A stretch of 64,000 nt of DNA from Blepharisma stoltei (GCA_914767885.1 CAJZBQ010000040.1:806001-870000); one strand, 5' to 3'; positions 22,740 to 35,700 are shown, counted from the first letter of the stretch. The notes: a model not told the origin generated them from the sequence alone. Made by a program: numbers and translations.

Positions 22740-22971
22740 GAGAATTTAAATTAACTTAGCCAGAATTAAAGCGATATTGAAAAGGCTTTTTGCTGCTCTT
22801 TTGCTATTTCTCTCAAAATTTTAACTTAATTTGGAGCAAAAACTTACAGATGATGGATCAAAACATCAACAAAATGCACCTTTTATATTTCATTTAAATA
22901 AATAAGTTCATTTAAAGTTTTTATTATGCAATTGCATTATCAGCATTTTTCTGAATTTTAAAAATTCGGCA
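22740..22971. other. Intergenic, AT-rich
   Basis: Between the thioredoxin-like stop and the small minus-strand frame. Nothing recognised. Confidence 0.4.
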
Positions 22972-23178
22972 TTAAATGCCCTTTAAACTTTTTTGCTGAA
23001 TTTTATTTGTTTCTTCCATCTCATCAGCCAATAATGCATCTAATGGAAGGTCTTTAGGGAGAATAGTATCTCTTTTATTGTCTCCTGACACTTTTATATG
23101 CTCCAAAAGAATAGATTTCTTATCTTTGGCTATACAAGCTACTCTTCTAAGATAATATCCATATGACACTAATCTCAA
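22972..23178 (-). CDS. Hypothetical open frame of 68 codons
   Basis: Reads RLVSYGYYLRRVACIAKDKK ... LPLDALLADEMEETNKIQQ. The composition looks protein-like, but there is no ATG at the 5' end (it opens after TAG at a TTG), so it could be the last exon of an unrecognised gene or a chance frame. Confidence 0.3.
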   Translation of the reverse strand: MRLVSYGYYLRRVACIAKDKKSILLEHIKVSGDNKRDTILPKDLPLDALLADEMEETNKIQQKSLKGI

Positions 23179-23614
23179 CTATAGTAATTTGAAAAAGCAC
23201 TCCATTTAAAATTTTAATAGTAAAAACTGCCCTCTAAGTTTCATTAAGAACGTCACAAGTTTAATCTTAATAAATTTAGTTTCTTTATATTAAGCCTAAT
23301 ATATCTCTCGAGCATCATGGGACTGCAAAATATCTTAAAGGATATAAAATAGTAAATTTAAAATAATTTAGCAACAAAATTCTGCTAGCTTTATCAAAAG
23401 CACTTCTCGATTCCTCATTCACTAAACTTGTGCATTTTCTACAATATAAAGTCCTCACATAACATTTTGACTATTTTATTATACCGGCACGTTTCTGATG
23501 CTTATTATACCCTCAATAATATTATAATTAACACCCCCAAACAAAAAGACTAATTTTAATTCTAGTCGAAAAATATCTAGACAATTCTACACAATAAATA
23601 TAAATTCCTTTACT
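23179..23614. other. AT-rich intergenic stretch
   Basis: No open frame, MITE end or palindrome recognised. Confidence 0.45.
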
Positions 23615-23950
23615 TTAAAACATTTGGCAAGAGCAGCACCATTTTCCATCACCATGAGATTCAGGCCTAGTAATAGAAGTTTTGATAATATGAACATGTA
23701 TAGGTATAGGGACATTTGTATCAGGCAGTGAGTAGTCTCTTAGCTTCTGATCATCTTGCAGCTCTTTCCCCATGCAAAAAAATCGCAGACTGTCAACTTT
23801 TTCTCTAGAAATCTGATCCTGAGGCCAGCGCTTTGACAATAAATCTTGCTTAACACTTCTGATCTATTTATTTTTTACAGTCAGTTCGCCAGAGATCTCA
23901 GCTTCAAGTTTTTGTGAGGAATTTGGGAAGATAAAACAGACACTTGCCAT
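23615..23950 (-). CDS. UBL3/MUB-like membrane-anchored ubiquitin-fold protein
   Basis: Small ubiquitin-fold protein with a predicted lipid anchor. It starts MASVCFIFPNSSQKLEAEI at 23950 and has one 15-nt intron, GTAAAAAATAAATAG (complement 23864-23878), then VKQDLLSKRWPQD, LRFFCMGKELQDD and LRDYSLP, matching the beta-grasp pattern of UBL3/MUB. The C-terminus is WCCSCQMF: a CaaX box (CQMF) preceded by further Cys, as expected for prenylation plus palmitoylation. The length is 106 aa, typical for the family. Its start lies 45 bp from the stop of the PH gene on the same strand. Confidence 0.82.
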
Positions 23951-23994
23951 TTATGAAAGAAGTATGAAATTAGATTATAAATAGCTAGCATTTT

Positions 23995-26569
23995 TTAATT
24001 ATCCCAACTGTCCCAGTTTCTATCAACTCCTTGTGGGTTCAAGCCTTGAGAGGGTGCTTCTTGGTATTTTTGAGGCTTTTGTACTGGTGGTTGGCTCCAG
24101 GAATCTTGTTGGCCACCCCATGGGTTTTGGGATTTTGACGGGTATAATGATGTGTGAATTGTATCCATTCTATATGAGAAGATTGACTTCTTAGCTAGTT
24201 AGCTATACGCGTTCGTCCTAGCAGGGCTGGGGATTAGCACCCCTGCATACTCTACATTCTCAGCGGGATCAAGGAGATACTCCACTCGCTGTCTCGGGCA
24301 AAGGATTCATGCACACCATCTTGGAACCTTTTTCGAGGGACTTATCATCCTCTCAGGGCTTTTGCTGGCCTGCCCTTTCCACGGATGGTCTTGGAGGAGA
24401 CCCCAAGTCTCAGAAATTAGCTTCCTAGAGCTCAAGGAGAATCTAGCTCGACATACATAAATGATTACCGGCCTCTTTCTGCCCTTCCCTTTGCACTGGG
24501 TCTTTGCATACAGGCATTGAAGAAAAAGGTTCAGGAGCTCGGGGTGGTCTATTGTCACCATTTTTATGTATATATATAGATTGACTTCTTAAATTAAGCA
24601 AAAAAATGAAATTGTTTAATATAAACAGTTAATATAGCTAAATGGACTCTGTGTAAATTTTGATATTCTTCAGAGGCATACGATTGAGTATAAGGACTAG
24701 CTCTTGCTTGGGCTTGTGGAGGATAACTTTCTTCATTTTGATATCGACTCGATGAATCTTGGTAGCCTCTAGATCCAGAATAAGGATCATCCCTTTTAAG
24801 TGGGTTATATGCAGGGTTACGAGGCTCAGTCTGAAACTGCGATCGTTGCTCATACCGTGGAATTTCTTTACGTTGCGGCTCTTGATATCCATACCCTTCT
24901 TCTCGATTGTAGCTTGTTTGACCCCTAGATCTATCAAAATTGCTTACAGGCTCACCAGATGGTTTTGAGCCATAAGGGTCTCTGTAACCAGAGGCTTCAT
25001 TTTGATAGTCTGCAGTATACTTGGGCTGATTATAAGTTGATGATGGTTCTCCCCATTGATTTTGGTTAGATTTTCTTGGGTTTGCATATTGATTAGTTTC
25101 AATAGGAGACGGTTGCCTATAATTATCTTTTGGAGGTTGGTAGTATTCTTGGCCTTGTCTTAAATTGTAACTGCTACCAGAACTAGGAACTTCGCCTATT
25201 CTTTCTCTTCTATAATTTATATAGTGATGGCTACAAATACGTCCTTACCGACGACGCATAGGTAGTGCAAGCCCTTAGTCCTAGGAGAAGACTGCTATTT
25301 ATAGGGCTTGGGTAATCGTGATGGCAAGCAAAGGTCCTTTCGTGCGGAGACATCAAATCTGGAAGACCTTAAGAATCTTAATTTAATTTCTCTTCTGATT
25401 TGGTTCGGATCTTCACGAATGTCAGTACTACTCTTAAAAGCCTGCACTTCTTCTTCTCTTCTATACGGATCAGGCTCCCTATAATTTGTCTCTTTATAAT
25501 CACTATTTCCTTGTAGTCTTTTAGGGTCACTATAATTATCTCTATAAAGCTCTTCATCTCTCACTTGTCGAGGAGGCGGCAAAGTCCTGAAATCGCTTTC
25601 TTTTGGCTGGAAATCAACATCATCAGGATGTGAAGGAAATTCTTCCAATACATTGTAACCTCCTTTTGTCATTGGCTTAGTACTAGTCCTTGGCTCTTGA
25701 TAAGTCCCTCTATCTTGATTTGGCAATCTTTGATCATAAGTATTGGTTTGCTGAGGATTGGGATAATACTTATCATCTTGATATCCAGATGGGTTTTGTG
25801 GATCTGGATATATATGATCAGCATCTCTTATATTATGAGGAACATCAGAGTCAATAGGTCCTCTAGGCCTATCTAAAGGCCTAAGAACAGCTTGTAAAGC
25901 TACGCATCATAGGTTGTGCATGTTTACTGATTCTGAATACAGCACGTACATTCTCATTCTAGTTTCAACATTAAAGGCAAATTTTCATTCACAAATTTGA
26001 GTAACTCTGGGTAGGGCGTTTGCTTGGATAATCGGGTAATTTCCTAGGAGTGTGCCCTGAGCTATAAGTTTCATCTAGGTCGATAGTCTGATCAGAAAAT
26101 TCGCTTTTTCGAATTTCCGAAAGGGCAATTTTGCTGGTATGCACCAAGGTGGTCCAGCGTCTTTACTTTTGGGTTGCTCTCGTTCGAGAGGAGTAAGCCA
26201 TACCTTCAGGCCGTGCAATCAGATTGGTAAGCAAGAAGGTGAAGCGAAGCAAGGACGTGAAAGCCGGCATGGCTGGCTAAGAGCTACTCTATAATAATCT
26301 AAGTAAGGAAAAGAAACTCTGGGATTTGGCACAACTGATATTATATCAGAGATTGAGTGGCTGACTTCTGTCTTGGGAGAACCTTGCTTTCGCGAATAAG
26401 AAAACGTGCCTAAATTTAAATCTAAAACAAACCATCTCTTGGTGAATTTTGAAAAGATCCTGCCTTTTGCGTTCTGGCCTTTGAGTTTTTGCAAAAAGCT
26501 TTCTACTTTCCTCGGGCCCTACATTAAGTTTACTTTGTAATTAGGATCAATTTCCACTTTTGCCAGCAT
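23995..26569 (-). CDS. PH-domain protein with Q/Y/P-rich tail, interrupted three times
   Basis: Begins MLAKVEIDPNYK, then a 15-nt intron GTAAACTTAATGTAG (complement 26519-26533), then a pleckstrin-homology domain: GRIFSKFTKRWFVLDLNLGT near the start and YVLYSESVNMHNLWCVALQA as the final helix (Trp = TGA). The remainder is low complexity, rich in Tyr, Gln, Pro, Asp and Arg, ending VDRNWDSWDN. Insertions: 26009-26280, 25212-25386 and a TA-bounded IES 24171-24634 that contains a retroposon. With all removed, 1629 nt (543 codons, 542 aa) remain. Probably a phosphoinositide- or membrane-binding adaptor; the partner is unknown. Confidence 0.8.
24171..24634. mobile_element. TA-bounded IES in the PH gene carrying an R2 retroposon
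   Basis: TAs at 24171-24172 and 24635-24636; edges TATATGAG and TTAATATA. Excision reads HRVHLARMDTIHTS. It encloses the element 24194-24579 with its own 14-bp duplicates. Confidence 0.72.
24194..24579 (-). mobile_element. Retroposon-like element, family R2, with 14-bp target-site duplication
   Basis: Flanked exactly by AGATTGACTTCTTA (24180-24193 and 24580-24593). Minus-strand start ATACATAAAAATGGTGACA is shared with 36350-36882; tail TAGCTAACTAGC resembles the TAAC-type tails of other R2 copies. Confidence 0.9.
25212..25386. mobile_element. Short insertion in the PH gene with 10-bp duplication
   Basis: Flanked by TTTCTCTTCT (25202-25211 and 25387-25396). Removal restores NQIRRERIGEVP. A TA-based excision 173 bp long would also keep the frame, adding four residues, so the boundary is uncertain. 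Confidence 0.75.
26009..26280. mobile_element. Retroposon-like insertion inside the PH domain
   Basis: Flanked by GAGTAACTCT (25999-26008) and GAGCTACTCT (26281-26290). GC-richer, contains TCGTTCGAGAGG, reminiscent of a tRNA T-loop. Removal at the duplicates gives LDYYRVTQICEWKF in the middle of the PH domain. Confidence 0.78.
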
Positions 26570-26658
26570 TTTTGTGAATTATTAATAATTTCATATAATT
26601 TCAGATAATTTAAAGAAAAATCAATTAATTTCTCTTTCGTTATTATAATAAAGAAGTT

Positions 26659-29600
26659 TTAAGTCTTAAAATTCCTAGCTTCTTCAAGTCTCTTTCTCTG
26701 TGAGCTTGATCCTGGCCGAACGACTCCAGATTTTGAGCTTGGTCTTTCTGTCTTCTTTTCTTCATTTGTGCTTTTCTTTGTTTCCTCAATCCCCCTCCAA
26801 GATTGAACAAAAAAAATTTGTTTGCTCAAGGAGTGGCATTAACTTTTTTTTTAAAAAATTTATATATAAACTTCTAATAGAACAATCCCAATTCGCAAAA
26901 TTGGAAAGCAAATATTAATTTAATTTTTAAAATTTCTGTTTTAAAATGCAACTGTTTAGAATTAGTTTGAGAATTAATATTTTAATTATTATTTATATAT
27001 ATAAAAATTTTTATATTAAAAAAATTTTTGTTTGGTCATTGAGGGGATTTTTCCAATGGTTTTGTTCATGGAGGGGAAAGTCAGTATTCTTCCTTTGATC
27101 TTTGATATACCGATGAGTAACATCTTTCCTCTCCAAGATTTTTTTAGAAATATCTAATTGCTGGTTGAACCATTTTTCTTCCTCTTTTTCCAACTGAGAA
27201 TAAAAATCCCCTTCCTCATCTATTTCTTTGTTTTTTTGCTCCTCTGAAAGAATACAAATAAAATAGCGACGTCACCAAACCATCTTCTCTAGGTCTGTTC
27301 TGATTTGAGGACGCTGCAGCCTAAATCCAAACCGAGTGGGAAATAAAAATAAGATTATATTCCAGTCATCTGATTTAGCAATTAGAACTTTTTGTCTTTT
27401 CAATAGTCATTGAAAAAAGCGTTTATCTCTAGGCCACTAGAGGGACGAAGAAGGAAAGTGTGTAATCGAAGATAGCTAGGTTTATCCCTAGCTCGAATTC
27501 TAGCCCAAACAGTAGTAGCCATTGAGGTCCTAAACTAAATAGTCCAAGATTCAAAGACAGCACAAGATTCGGACTGAAAACCAAATTATTAAAATTTGAA
27601 AAAACTGAAGGTTGCCCGCAGCTGAGATACTGATCAAGGGAACGCCTAAACTTCAATTAAACTTACCCTATTCCTCTTCAAGATTTGGTGCTTGATCTTC
27701 TTTAATTAAATGGAACTCATCATAAAAAGTTTTTTCAATTGAAAACTCAATATTTTTTAAAGTTGAAAGAACCTCTTTTCGTTTTTGAACCAAAATGTCA
27801 TGAGCTTCTTCAACATCTCTTTTTATTCGATTTTCATCAAAAATTACCAAATTTTTGCTGATTGGCAAAGCTGAAGAAGGACGGGATGTGTATTGAAGCC
27901 TCTAAATTTTTCTTACTCATCTTTAAGTGTGTCCTTTATTTTCGCAAGTTCTTCTAAATAAGTTGGCCTCGCAATTTGTTTATCGTTCAATATAATTAGC
28001 TGAGGATAGTCTTCCATTATTATTTCTTCAAAGTTTTCTATTTCAGCACATGGGTTTCCTTGTAAATTCAGCTCTCTTAGTGTTGATAGTTGTCGTAAAC
28101 ATAATAATTCAACCCTGTCATATAAAGAGTTATTTGAAAGATCTAGGCTTGCCAATACAGGAAAAAGCTCATTAAGTTCCAATTTATTCCCTATCATAAA
28201 GATTTGATTTGTGCTTAAATAAAGCTCATTTAGATTAGGTAGCATTGAAAAAGATTCTAATGTCTGAAATTCATTTTTATCTAAATTTAGGGTTTCAAGC
28301 TCTTTTAGATTTTCTAAAAAGCTTGCATCATTAAGCTGGTTGCCTTTTAAGAATAAAATTTTTAGGGTTTGGCGAAATATAGTGCGAGCATTGCTATAGC
28401 TCAGGCTGTGCTGATGAATCCTGATACCACTCAGGGAGTTGGTTTTATCAATAAATGTTGGCTTCTCAACTACCTAAGTAGCGTCGAAATCATCAGCACA
28501 ACCCAAGCTATCGCAAGTCTTGGACTATATCTCGAGGGTTGATTTGTTCGATACTGTTGTTTTCTAGATAAAGCTCATCAATCTTATATAAAAATTACAT
28601 CTGTTGCAGAAATGCCTTGGATTTGAGAAATCTGGTTCAAAGATAAGTTTACTAATTTAAGATTCCCTAGTTCTTTCCTTATTGAGTCAGCAAGGCTTTT
28701 ATTTGCTAATAGAGTGGTTAAAATACAATTCCCTATAAAAAATGTTTAGCTTTAAATCGAAATTCGCAAATATTTGAAATTAAATATAATTTAATCAATA
28801 AATTTATTTAAAATAAAATACAGATTTCATAATATTTATAAAAAAATAGTTTAGGTAAACAAAAGGAGGTCATTTTCGCAAAATAGGGATTTTTAATGGC
28901 TTTAATCACTGAAAAAGGGAGTAAAAATTAAAAATTTTACACAACCATAAGTGTAATATCACTAGCTGGACTGCCTTGACTCTAGAAAAGGTGGCCTACG
29001 CTGAGTGTATATATACACTAGAGTGCAAATGGTATAAGGCTTACTCAAAATTCCACATTCTTGAATTTCGAGTGAAAACTCGCCTAACCTAAGGATCATC
29101 TCCCTATGTTTAGAGCCGCTATTGCAGAGTGCCCTGATAGTCCCGACAGACGAAGACCATATAAGAGGCGAAACCTGTCTCTTCGGCAAGGTATCTCCAG
29201 AAGCCTTGTTTTCAGCTTTATCAGGTGGGTCCTACTTGGTTCATAGGTGTGCGCCTCGGAGACTAATTTCCGTCAAAATACCATTTAATTCTAAAAAAGA
29301 GAGTAAGGGTTGCAAAGGCTTCATTGAAGTTATTTTATTTCCTTCAGCCTTTAAAACTTGGAGATTCTAAATGCAATTTACCTTATATCCAGAAATTCAC
29401 TCAAGGGTTTCTATTCGATTAAAGCTGATAACAAGCCTAACCAATGAAGGAATCACTAATCCATCCAAGCTTGAAATAAAATTGCAGGAAATATCAAGTT
29501 CTTTTAGATCTTTAAGCTTATCAAAAGTTCCTCTTGGAATAACTTCTATCAAATTGCTTGAAAAAACAATACTCTTCACCTTTGAAAATTGATTGAGAGG

Positions 29601-29699
29601 ACAGAGACTGCGAATATTTGCTTTTATCATTTCGATCAGATAGATTTTGTCTGGCTTTTCTTGATTTTGCTGAATTATGAGGGCTGGAGTGAGTTCCAT
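26659..29699 (-). CDS. Leucine-rich-repeat protein (536 aa), interrupted by three IESs and one retroposon
   Basis: Starts MELTPALIIQQNQEK at 29699. Leucine-rich repeats fill roughly residues 40-330 (LKDLKELDISCNFISSL, LKLVNLSLNQISQIQG, LNELYLSTNQIFMI, LRELNLQGNPC), then a charged coiled-coil tail. Introns: 15 nt (complement 29367-29381), 16 nt (28582-28597) and apparently 17 nt (27900-27916). Insertions: 28736-29278, 28397-28508, 27252-27671 and 26786-27080. Removing these, with one repeat copy each, leaves 1611 nt (537 codons). The architecture resembles ciliary or centrosomal LRR proteins, but no specific ortholog is claimed. Confidence 0.82.
26786..27080. mobile_element. MITE-type IES in the LRR gene bounded by TCA
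   Basis: Left edge TCAATCCCCCTCCAAGATTG, right edge CATGGAGGGGAAAG before TCA 27081-27083. The body is the main MITE in reverse orientation. Removal between TCA repeats restores KDQRKNTEETKKS. TA is absent at these boundaries. Confidence 0.85.
27252..27671 (+). mobile_element. Retroposon-like insertion in the LRR gene
   Basis: Flanked by TCCTCTGAAAGA (27240-27251) and TCCTCTTCAAGA (27672-27683), 10/12 identical. The start ATACAAATAAAATAGCGACG resembles family R2. Removal joins QAPNLEEE to QKNKEIDEE in frame. Confidence 0.75.
28397..28508. mobile_element. Degenerate palindromic IES in the LRR gene
   Basis: 112 bp between TA 28397-28398 and TA 28509-28510. Arms share GTGCTGATGA in opposite orientation around a short loop. 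Excision joins IVQDLR to YSNARTIFRQ in frame. Confidence 0.8.
28736..29278. mobile_element. TA-bounded IES in the LRR gene: decayed MITE plus GC-rich insert
   Basis: TAs at 28736-28737 and 29279-29280. The left 190 bp keep MITE traces (CGCAAAATAGGGATTTTTAA); the right 330 bp are GC-richer and look like a retroposon body. Excision restores LELNGIGNCILTTLL. Confidence 0.8.
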
Positions 29700-29763
29700 T
29701 ATAAATAAATGAAAAATGCGCTAAGAAGTAATGAATTATTTAATAGTAAAAGTGAAATTATAA

Positions 29764-32700
29764 TTATTCGAATAAATGAGGGTTATCAAGAGAGGTGTTA
29801 GCTTCAAAGCTGTGCTCTGTTTCAGTTTGAGGAACTATTCTTTTCATTGAAGATTTTTTAATATTTAGCAATTTTTCGATTTTTGGCCTCAAAATTGTGT
29901 ATAAAGTTCTAGCTTTCTCTCTGCAGAGGAAACATATAGCAATTTTTATAAGAAATTGTTTTTAAGATACTTTTAAGAATAATCTATTATTAATAATTAC
30001 TTTCTATTTAAAATTTTAGACAACTTGTTTTATGAAAATGAATTTTTAAATTAAAATTTAAAATATAAATTTTAATTTCTTTTTAAAATTGAGCATTCAA
30101 AAACATATTTTTAACATTAATTGAGGGATTAAAGAAGATTATCAGACTTGCAATCAAATTAGATACCATAATGCTTCCTACCCAGAAATAGATTGATTGC
30201 TCAAGAGCAGTTTCCAAGCTGCTGCTTAAGTCAAATACAAAAAATGTTATATGAATGCATACAACTAACACTCCAATTTCTGAATAAATATTTGAAACCA
30301 TAAGCACTGGATCTTCATGTGGACGATAAACAGCCACGTACAAAGCAAATAACGCTGATATAGCAATAAGTATTCCCCCTTGCAAGCCTGGAAAATCTCT
30401 CAGCAAGATTAAAGTTAAAACATAAATAATCCTCCTTCAAATAAATAATAAATAATATTGACTGCTCATATGGCATTTTTCGATATCAAACTCATAAAAC
30501 AGCGAGTCCCATGTTTTGAGAAATGCTTTACTCCTATGAATTATTTTCTTTCGGTTTTTAATCATAAACAATAATAAGGCAAATGGTGTCATCACAATAA
30601 GAGTCTAAATTTTAATTACCTCCAAAATTAAGCATATGATTACATTGAACATCAAGAATCCATTACCTGTGGCAAACTACATGAAAAATACATCTAAAAG
30701 CCCTATTAGGGCTGTTGCTCCTATCTCAATATAATTTTGTAGCCAAAATCTGACAAACACCGAGTATTTATAATCTTTCAAAGCATCCGTAAATCTTCTT
30801 CCTATTCATCTTTGTGAGCATTTTGACAGAAACGCAACAAGAGGAAAACACAAAATAATAGCCAGGAATGTTTCTATTATATTTCCAGAGTTCAAAAGCA
30901 ACAGATTAGTTTCATAGCCATAATTATAAGCCTCCTTATAAGGCTTTATTCCTTCACTTTGGTCAATAAAGTCTGCAAAAAAATTAGGGACTATATTATA
31001 ATTGTTCAAGCTCTTTATAATATTTCCTTTAAATATTCATTTTTTATTATTTATTTATCAATAATGTAAAATTAATTAAAACAAATTAAAAACGCGTATA
31101 ATGCTGGAGTAATTGATATAGAAGATAAGGTTATAAAAGACAATATTTCAATGGTGTTCATCATAGTCCACAAAGATGAAGGATTCATTGATACAAATGA
31201 TGAAACCATAACGGCTGAAACTGCTACTTGAGAACTCGTTTTGGCTTGCTGAGATATAGATTCTATATAAGGAGAGGTATAGTCATATTTGTATAAATAG
31301 CCTACCAAGCCATGTGTTGTGAGGACAGCATCATTTATTGAGAAAATCCCAGAACTGTTAGTGAAGTTTAAATATATAGGTGTATTGGCTATAATACTAA
31401 AATCAATATTCATAGAAATAGAGTATTTATCAGCACCTTGAATTTCGAAAATTCACTTATAATTAGATTCTCCTTCAATAGTAATCAAAAAATCCCCATA
31501 ATTTAAAGTGAATTTAAGCTCCTCACTGAAGGTGAGATATAAAGAATTGTCAATGTCTACTTCTAAATATGCCTCAAATGTCATTAAATTGCAATTATAC
31601 GTCCCATTATACCCAGTTATACAAGTACAATTATTATTGGCTAGTTTAGCATTATCAACACAAGTGATGCAAGAAGTCTTGGATTTGCAATATTTACATT
31701 TAATAGGACAAGAATAAGCTTCCCCATCATCTCCTCAAAACTGTCCTTCTGAAATAACTTGGCAATATTCATAATAAGGGTTTCACAAATATGGAGCATC
31801 ACAGCTGCAAGAAGTTTCATTACTTGCATTTTGCTTACATTGAGTGCATGAATTTTTGATGTAATCTTGACATAACTCACATATATTATTATAGCACAAA
31901 GTACAAGAACTCCCAGAATCCTTGCAGCTATAGCTACAATCAGAGCTGCAGGAATCGCATTGAGAAAATGAAGGGCCTATCCAATATTCCAAAATTCTAC
32001 AATTAGGGATGCAACTTTTTGCTAGCGGACAAGAGCTGCATGACTCAGTGCATTGAGAAGATTGTAATGATAAAGAGCTGATTGATTTTACAGAGTTATA
32101 AATCTGCATTCAATAAATAAAGCCTTTGAAAAAATTTGTATAATATCCAACAGATTGCTCATATGCACCGATTTTCACAGAAAGACTATTTGGGTCATCT
32201 ATAAAATAATCAGAAATGGTACCTGGACTACTGTCAGAAATAGTATTAACAAAGCACGTAATAATTGAATTTCCTGTAGAATCGAAATTTATAGTAAAAG
32301 ATAAATGGCTCCAGGAGTAATGGTTTACCACATTCTCACATTTGTGGGAAATAGTCGTTCCTTGGATGCGGAGCAAAATAGAAGGATAATAATTTGAAAG
32401 GGTTATTGATACCAGCTGAGTAATGATGCTGAGACTGTTAGACTTATAGAATATAGTCCCAAATGAAATTTCAGGATTAATTCATACTGAAATCGTAAAC
32501 CAAGGAGACAGTGATAGCTTTGGAGATTTATAACTTAAAAAAGGTGGCAATTGCAAAACGCTACTAATTCCATTGAAGTAAACTCCTCTTAGGTATGCTG
32601 CAATAGGGTCATATGAGTCATAGTTGGGATAGAAATCTTCAGAATTTCCTGTTAGGACTGGAATAAAGCTTTTTGAGTCATAAATTATGCCTGATAAAGT

Positions 32701-35700
32701 TTCAAACTTTAAATCAAATATATAATCACTGTTCAAAGTGCATATATCAGATATAGCAGTGTAGCCAAGAGGACAAAATGTCATGCATATCCCATTGAGC
32801 AAAACATAGCCTGCTTTGCATCCATTACAGCCATATTCTTCACTAGACGTACAAGATGAGCATTTAGAATCACAGATTTCGCATGCACCACTATTTACAT
32901 TTCAGTAGTAATTTTCATCACAGACGCATGAGCCAAACTCTAGATTAGCTCCAATAAAGCATTGTGTACATGAGCCCAGCTCAAAATCAGAACAAATTTC
33001 ACACCGAGGATCATAGCAGATATTACAGCTATCTGAATTTCGGCAGCCATTTGTGCAAGAACTGCAAGAAGAACATCCAGATATATAATAATATTGGTTT
33101 ATATTACAAGTTCACAAGCAGGCTGAGCCTTGGCTAGTTCCACACAGATCATTGACTTTTCCAGAAAAATCAGTAACTGCAGAGTTCCAAAGAGTAAATT
33201 CATAAACAAAGCCTTTAAACAGCGTTGTAGTGCTTTTTCCAATAATGATTGTTTTAGAAACCACATCTCTGAATAAAAGTGTTGGATAATTTGCAGTATT
33301 TTTTAATATATTATTAAGATATACACTAACAGTACTTGATATACTTGAATAACTAATGGTAAATGATAAATAATTCCATCCAGTCATTGTTAGGGCTGAT
33401 GTTGTATAGGCAGTTGTAACTTCGGTTGGGTCTTCAAGAGTTACTATTAAGGATCCATTTGATTTTAATGTCAATCTATTTTGCTTATATATAAGGTCAC
33501 CTGATATAATTGTATATACCCAGATACCCATTGAAGCACTGTTAAAAAGATAAATATCAGTGTTTGTTTCTAGATAACTACCACTGGAAAAATATAAGCC
33601 TCTATTTAGTGCAGGAATTGGGTCATCAGCTTCTGGGCTGTTCCAAAATTGGTATGTTGATGAGTGTGCTCCAGTGTTAAAGATGCCATAAGAGCCTTGA
33701 AAGGTCCCATAAAAAATTGTATCAATCACTGCATCTGTAACAGGATCACAATTAGGTAGAGTAAACTTATAAGGACAGTCACGTAAACAAATATGATTAA
33801 TAATAGTAGAGCTACTATCACAGGTGCTGCATTCAAAATAATTAGTGCTTAAACAGTCATCACACAAATTATCACAAATAATGCAGGTTTGGGTTGGGGT
33901 ATCAAAAAAGGCGTTTAAATTGCAGGAGCAAGATCCAGAGTTTAATGAAGCATTTGTAATACAGCTTGTACAGTCTCCGCTAAAGGATTCGCATGCTAAA
34001 CATTCGCTTTGCTTGCATAGTCTGCATGTTAAATCTCTTACACAGCCCTTGGTACATGTATTTAGACAATTAGTGCATGCATCTGGGTATTTATTTATAC
34101 CGCAGTCGCTTAAACAATTCTTCGCACTTGAACAGACTGTGCAACCTGTATTGCATCCAGCCGTTAAATAATCAGAATTTGCATATATATCATCAATATA
34201 AATATTAATCCTCGTTATAAATCCAGTAAATCCATTGCTATAAGTAGGGTCAGCACCTATAAAAAAGCTTCCTGTCGGCAAATCATTAAGCCAATCTGAT
34301 CCTGATTTTTTTGTCTGCTTTAACACCCCATTAATATTTAGCTTCAGTGTATTTGAGCCATCTTTATTAAAAGTGTTAGTAACAGACAGATAGCATCAAT
34401 TATTCAAAATACTTGTGACTGATCCTGCTGAGATGCTTGATTTTTTCAATGTTAACGTTAAAGTTGCAATCCCATCGGTATCAATTCCAAGCAGAACTTT
34501 GGCTGCAGTTGTATATTTTTCTAATACTACGCCTGCTTGAAGTGCCTTGATTCGGTTTTACCTATCCTGAAATGGCGGCAATGCTAGGTAAGCAATTCTG
34601 ACAGTGTGAAAAGCCCAACTCTCAGTCTAATTTTGGGATCGGATTTTACCTCGAAGGAATAGGAGGTTCAGGTTAGAAAGGGAAAGCCTAGAAAGGTCTA
34701 CAGAACCCCTAGACCAATCCGGAAACTACCTAGAGTGAAGCTGGGAGTTACGCCCCAGGTCCTGGATTTTCCTTTTTTGCCAGAAGACACCAGAAATTCC
34801 ATTCTTTGCGATTTTTGTGTGGCCAACTTCACTCAACACTCAAGCCGCAAGGGAAGGGATTAGACATCCAGGAGAAATCTCACTTCAGGATAGGAGCTGA
34901 AGATAAAGGCAGTACCCGAACTGAACATGGCCAGCGAATCATTGTCCCAATTTAAGCAAGGCGATACCGAAGACGGCGTTAAGCGGGTGAACCCCAATGA
35001 AGCGTCATTGATGACTGTGTAATCAAAATGGCAGATGCCTTCTAATTTAAGTTAAGAAGTGCCTTGATTCAGATTGTTATAGTAAAAATTGGGCCAAACA
35101 TGAATGTAGTTGATACAGCAGTTGTGCCTGAAAAATAGTAGCCTCGATTTTTGGCTGGCCAGGGGTCATTTGCATCGTAGTTTGGATATTTATTCGTTGA
35201 TGAGCTGCCAATGTTCAATGAATCTATAGTATTCAAAACAATTAAGTCTTGGAAATCGACTGAAAATGGTAAAATATTAGCAATATCGCATGCATTTGTA
35301 ACGCTGTTTTTGGAATATCCTGATGGGCAATTATCTTTATTGCATACACCTTCAATCAAATAATAGGTAGGAAAGCAAGCAGTGCAGTTATTGAAAGCTT
35401 GGCTATTGCAATAGGTGCACCCAGTAGAGCAGCCTTTGCATTGGTATAAGTTATCAATTAAATATCCTTGATCACAAGTGCAATTTCCTGGTCATCCTGA
35501 GGCATTCTCAACACAAGCTGTACAATAATTTGCCCCATATCCAGTACAATCAGCACAAAGAGTACTGTAGCATTGATTACATTGAACACTTCGAGCGCAT
35601 CCTGAGGTGACGTCGGTGCTGCATGAGCCACCACAACTCGTTATATCATTATATGTTGACTTAGTATACGCATGGAGACATGTGATTCCTAGGCCAGTTC

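Noticed and set aside
24307-24561. Protein gene of 84 codons on the minus strand
   Set aside because: Lies wholly in a retroposon-like element, shares only its first codons with other copies and has no family match.
33845-34171. Plus-strand open frame of 108 codons opposite giant paralog 1
   Set aside because: Antisense of the Cys-rich module; the repeat-rich coding strand explains the open frame. The same holds for 44407-44646 and 37056-37373.
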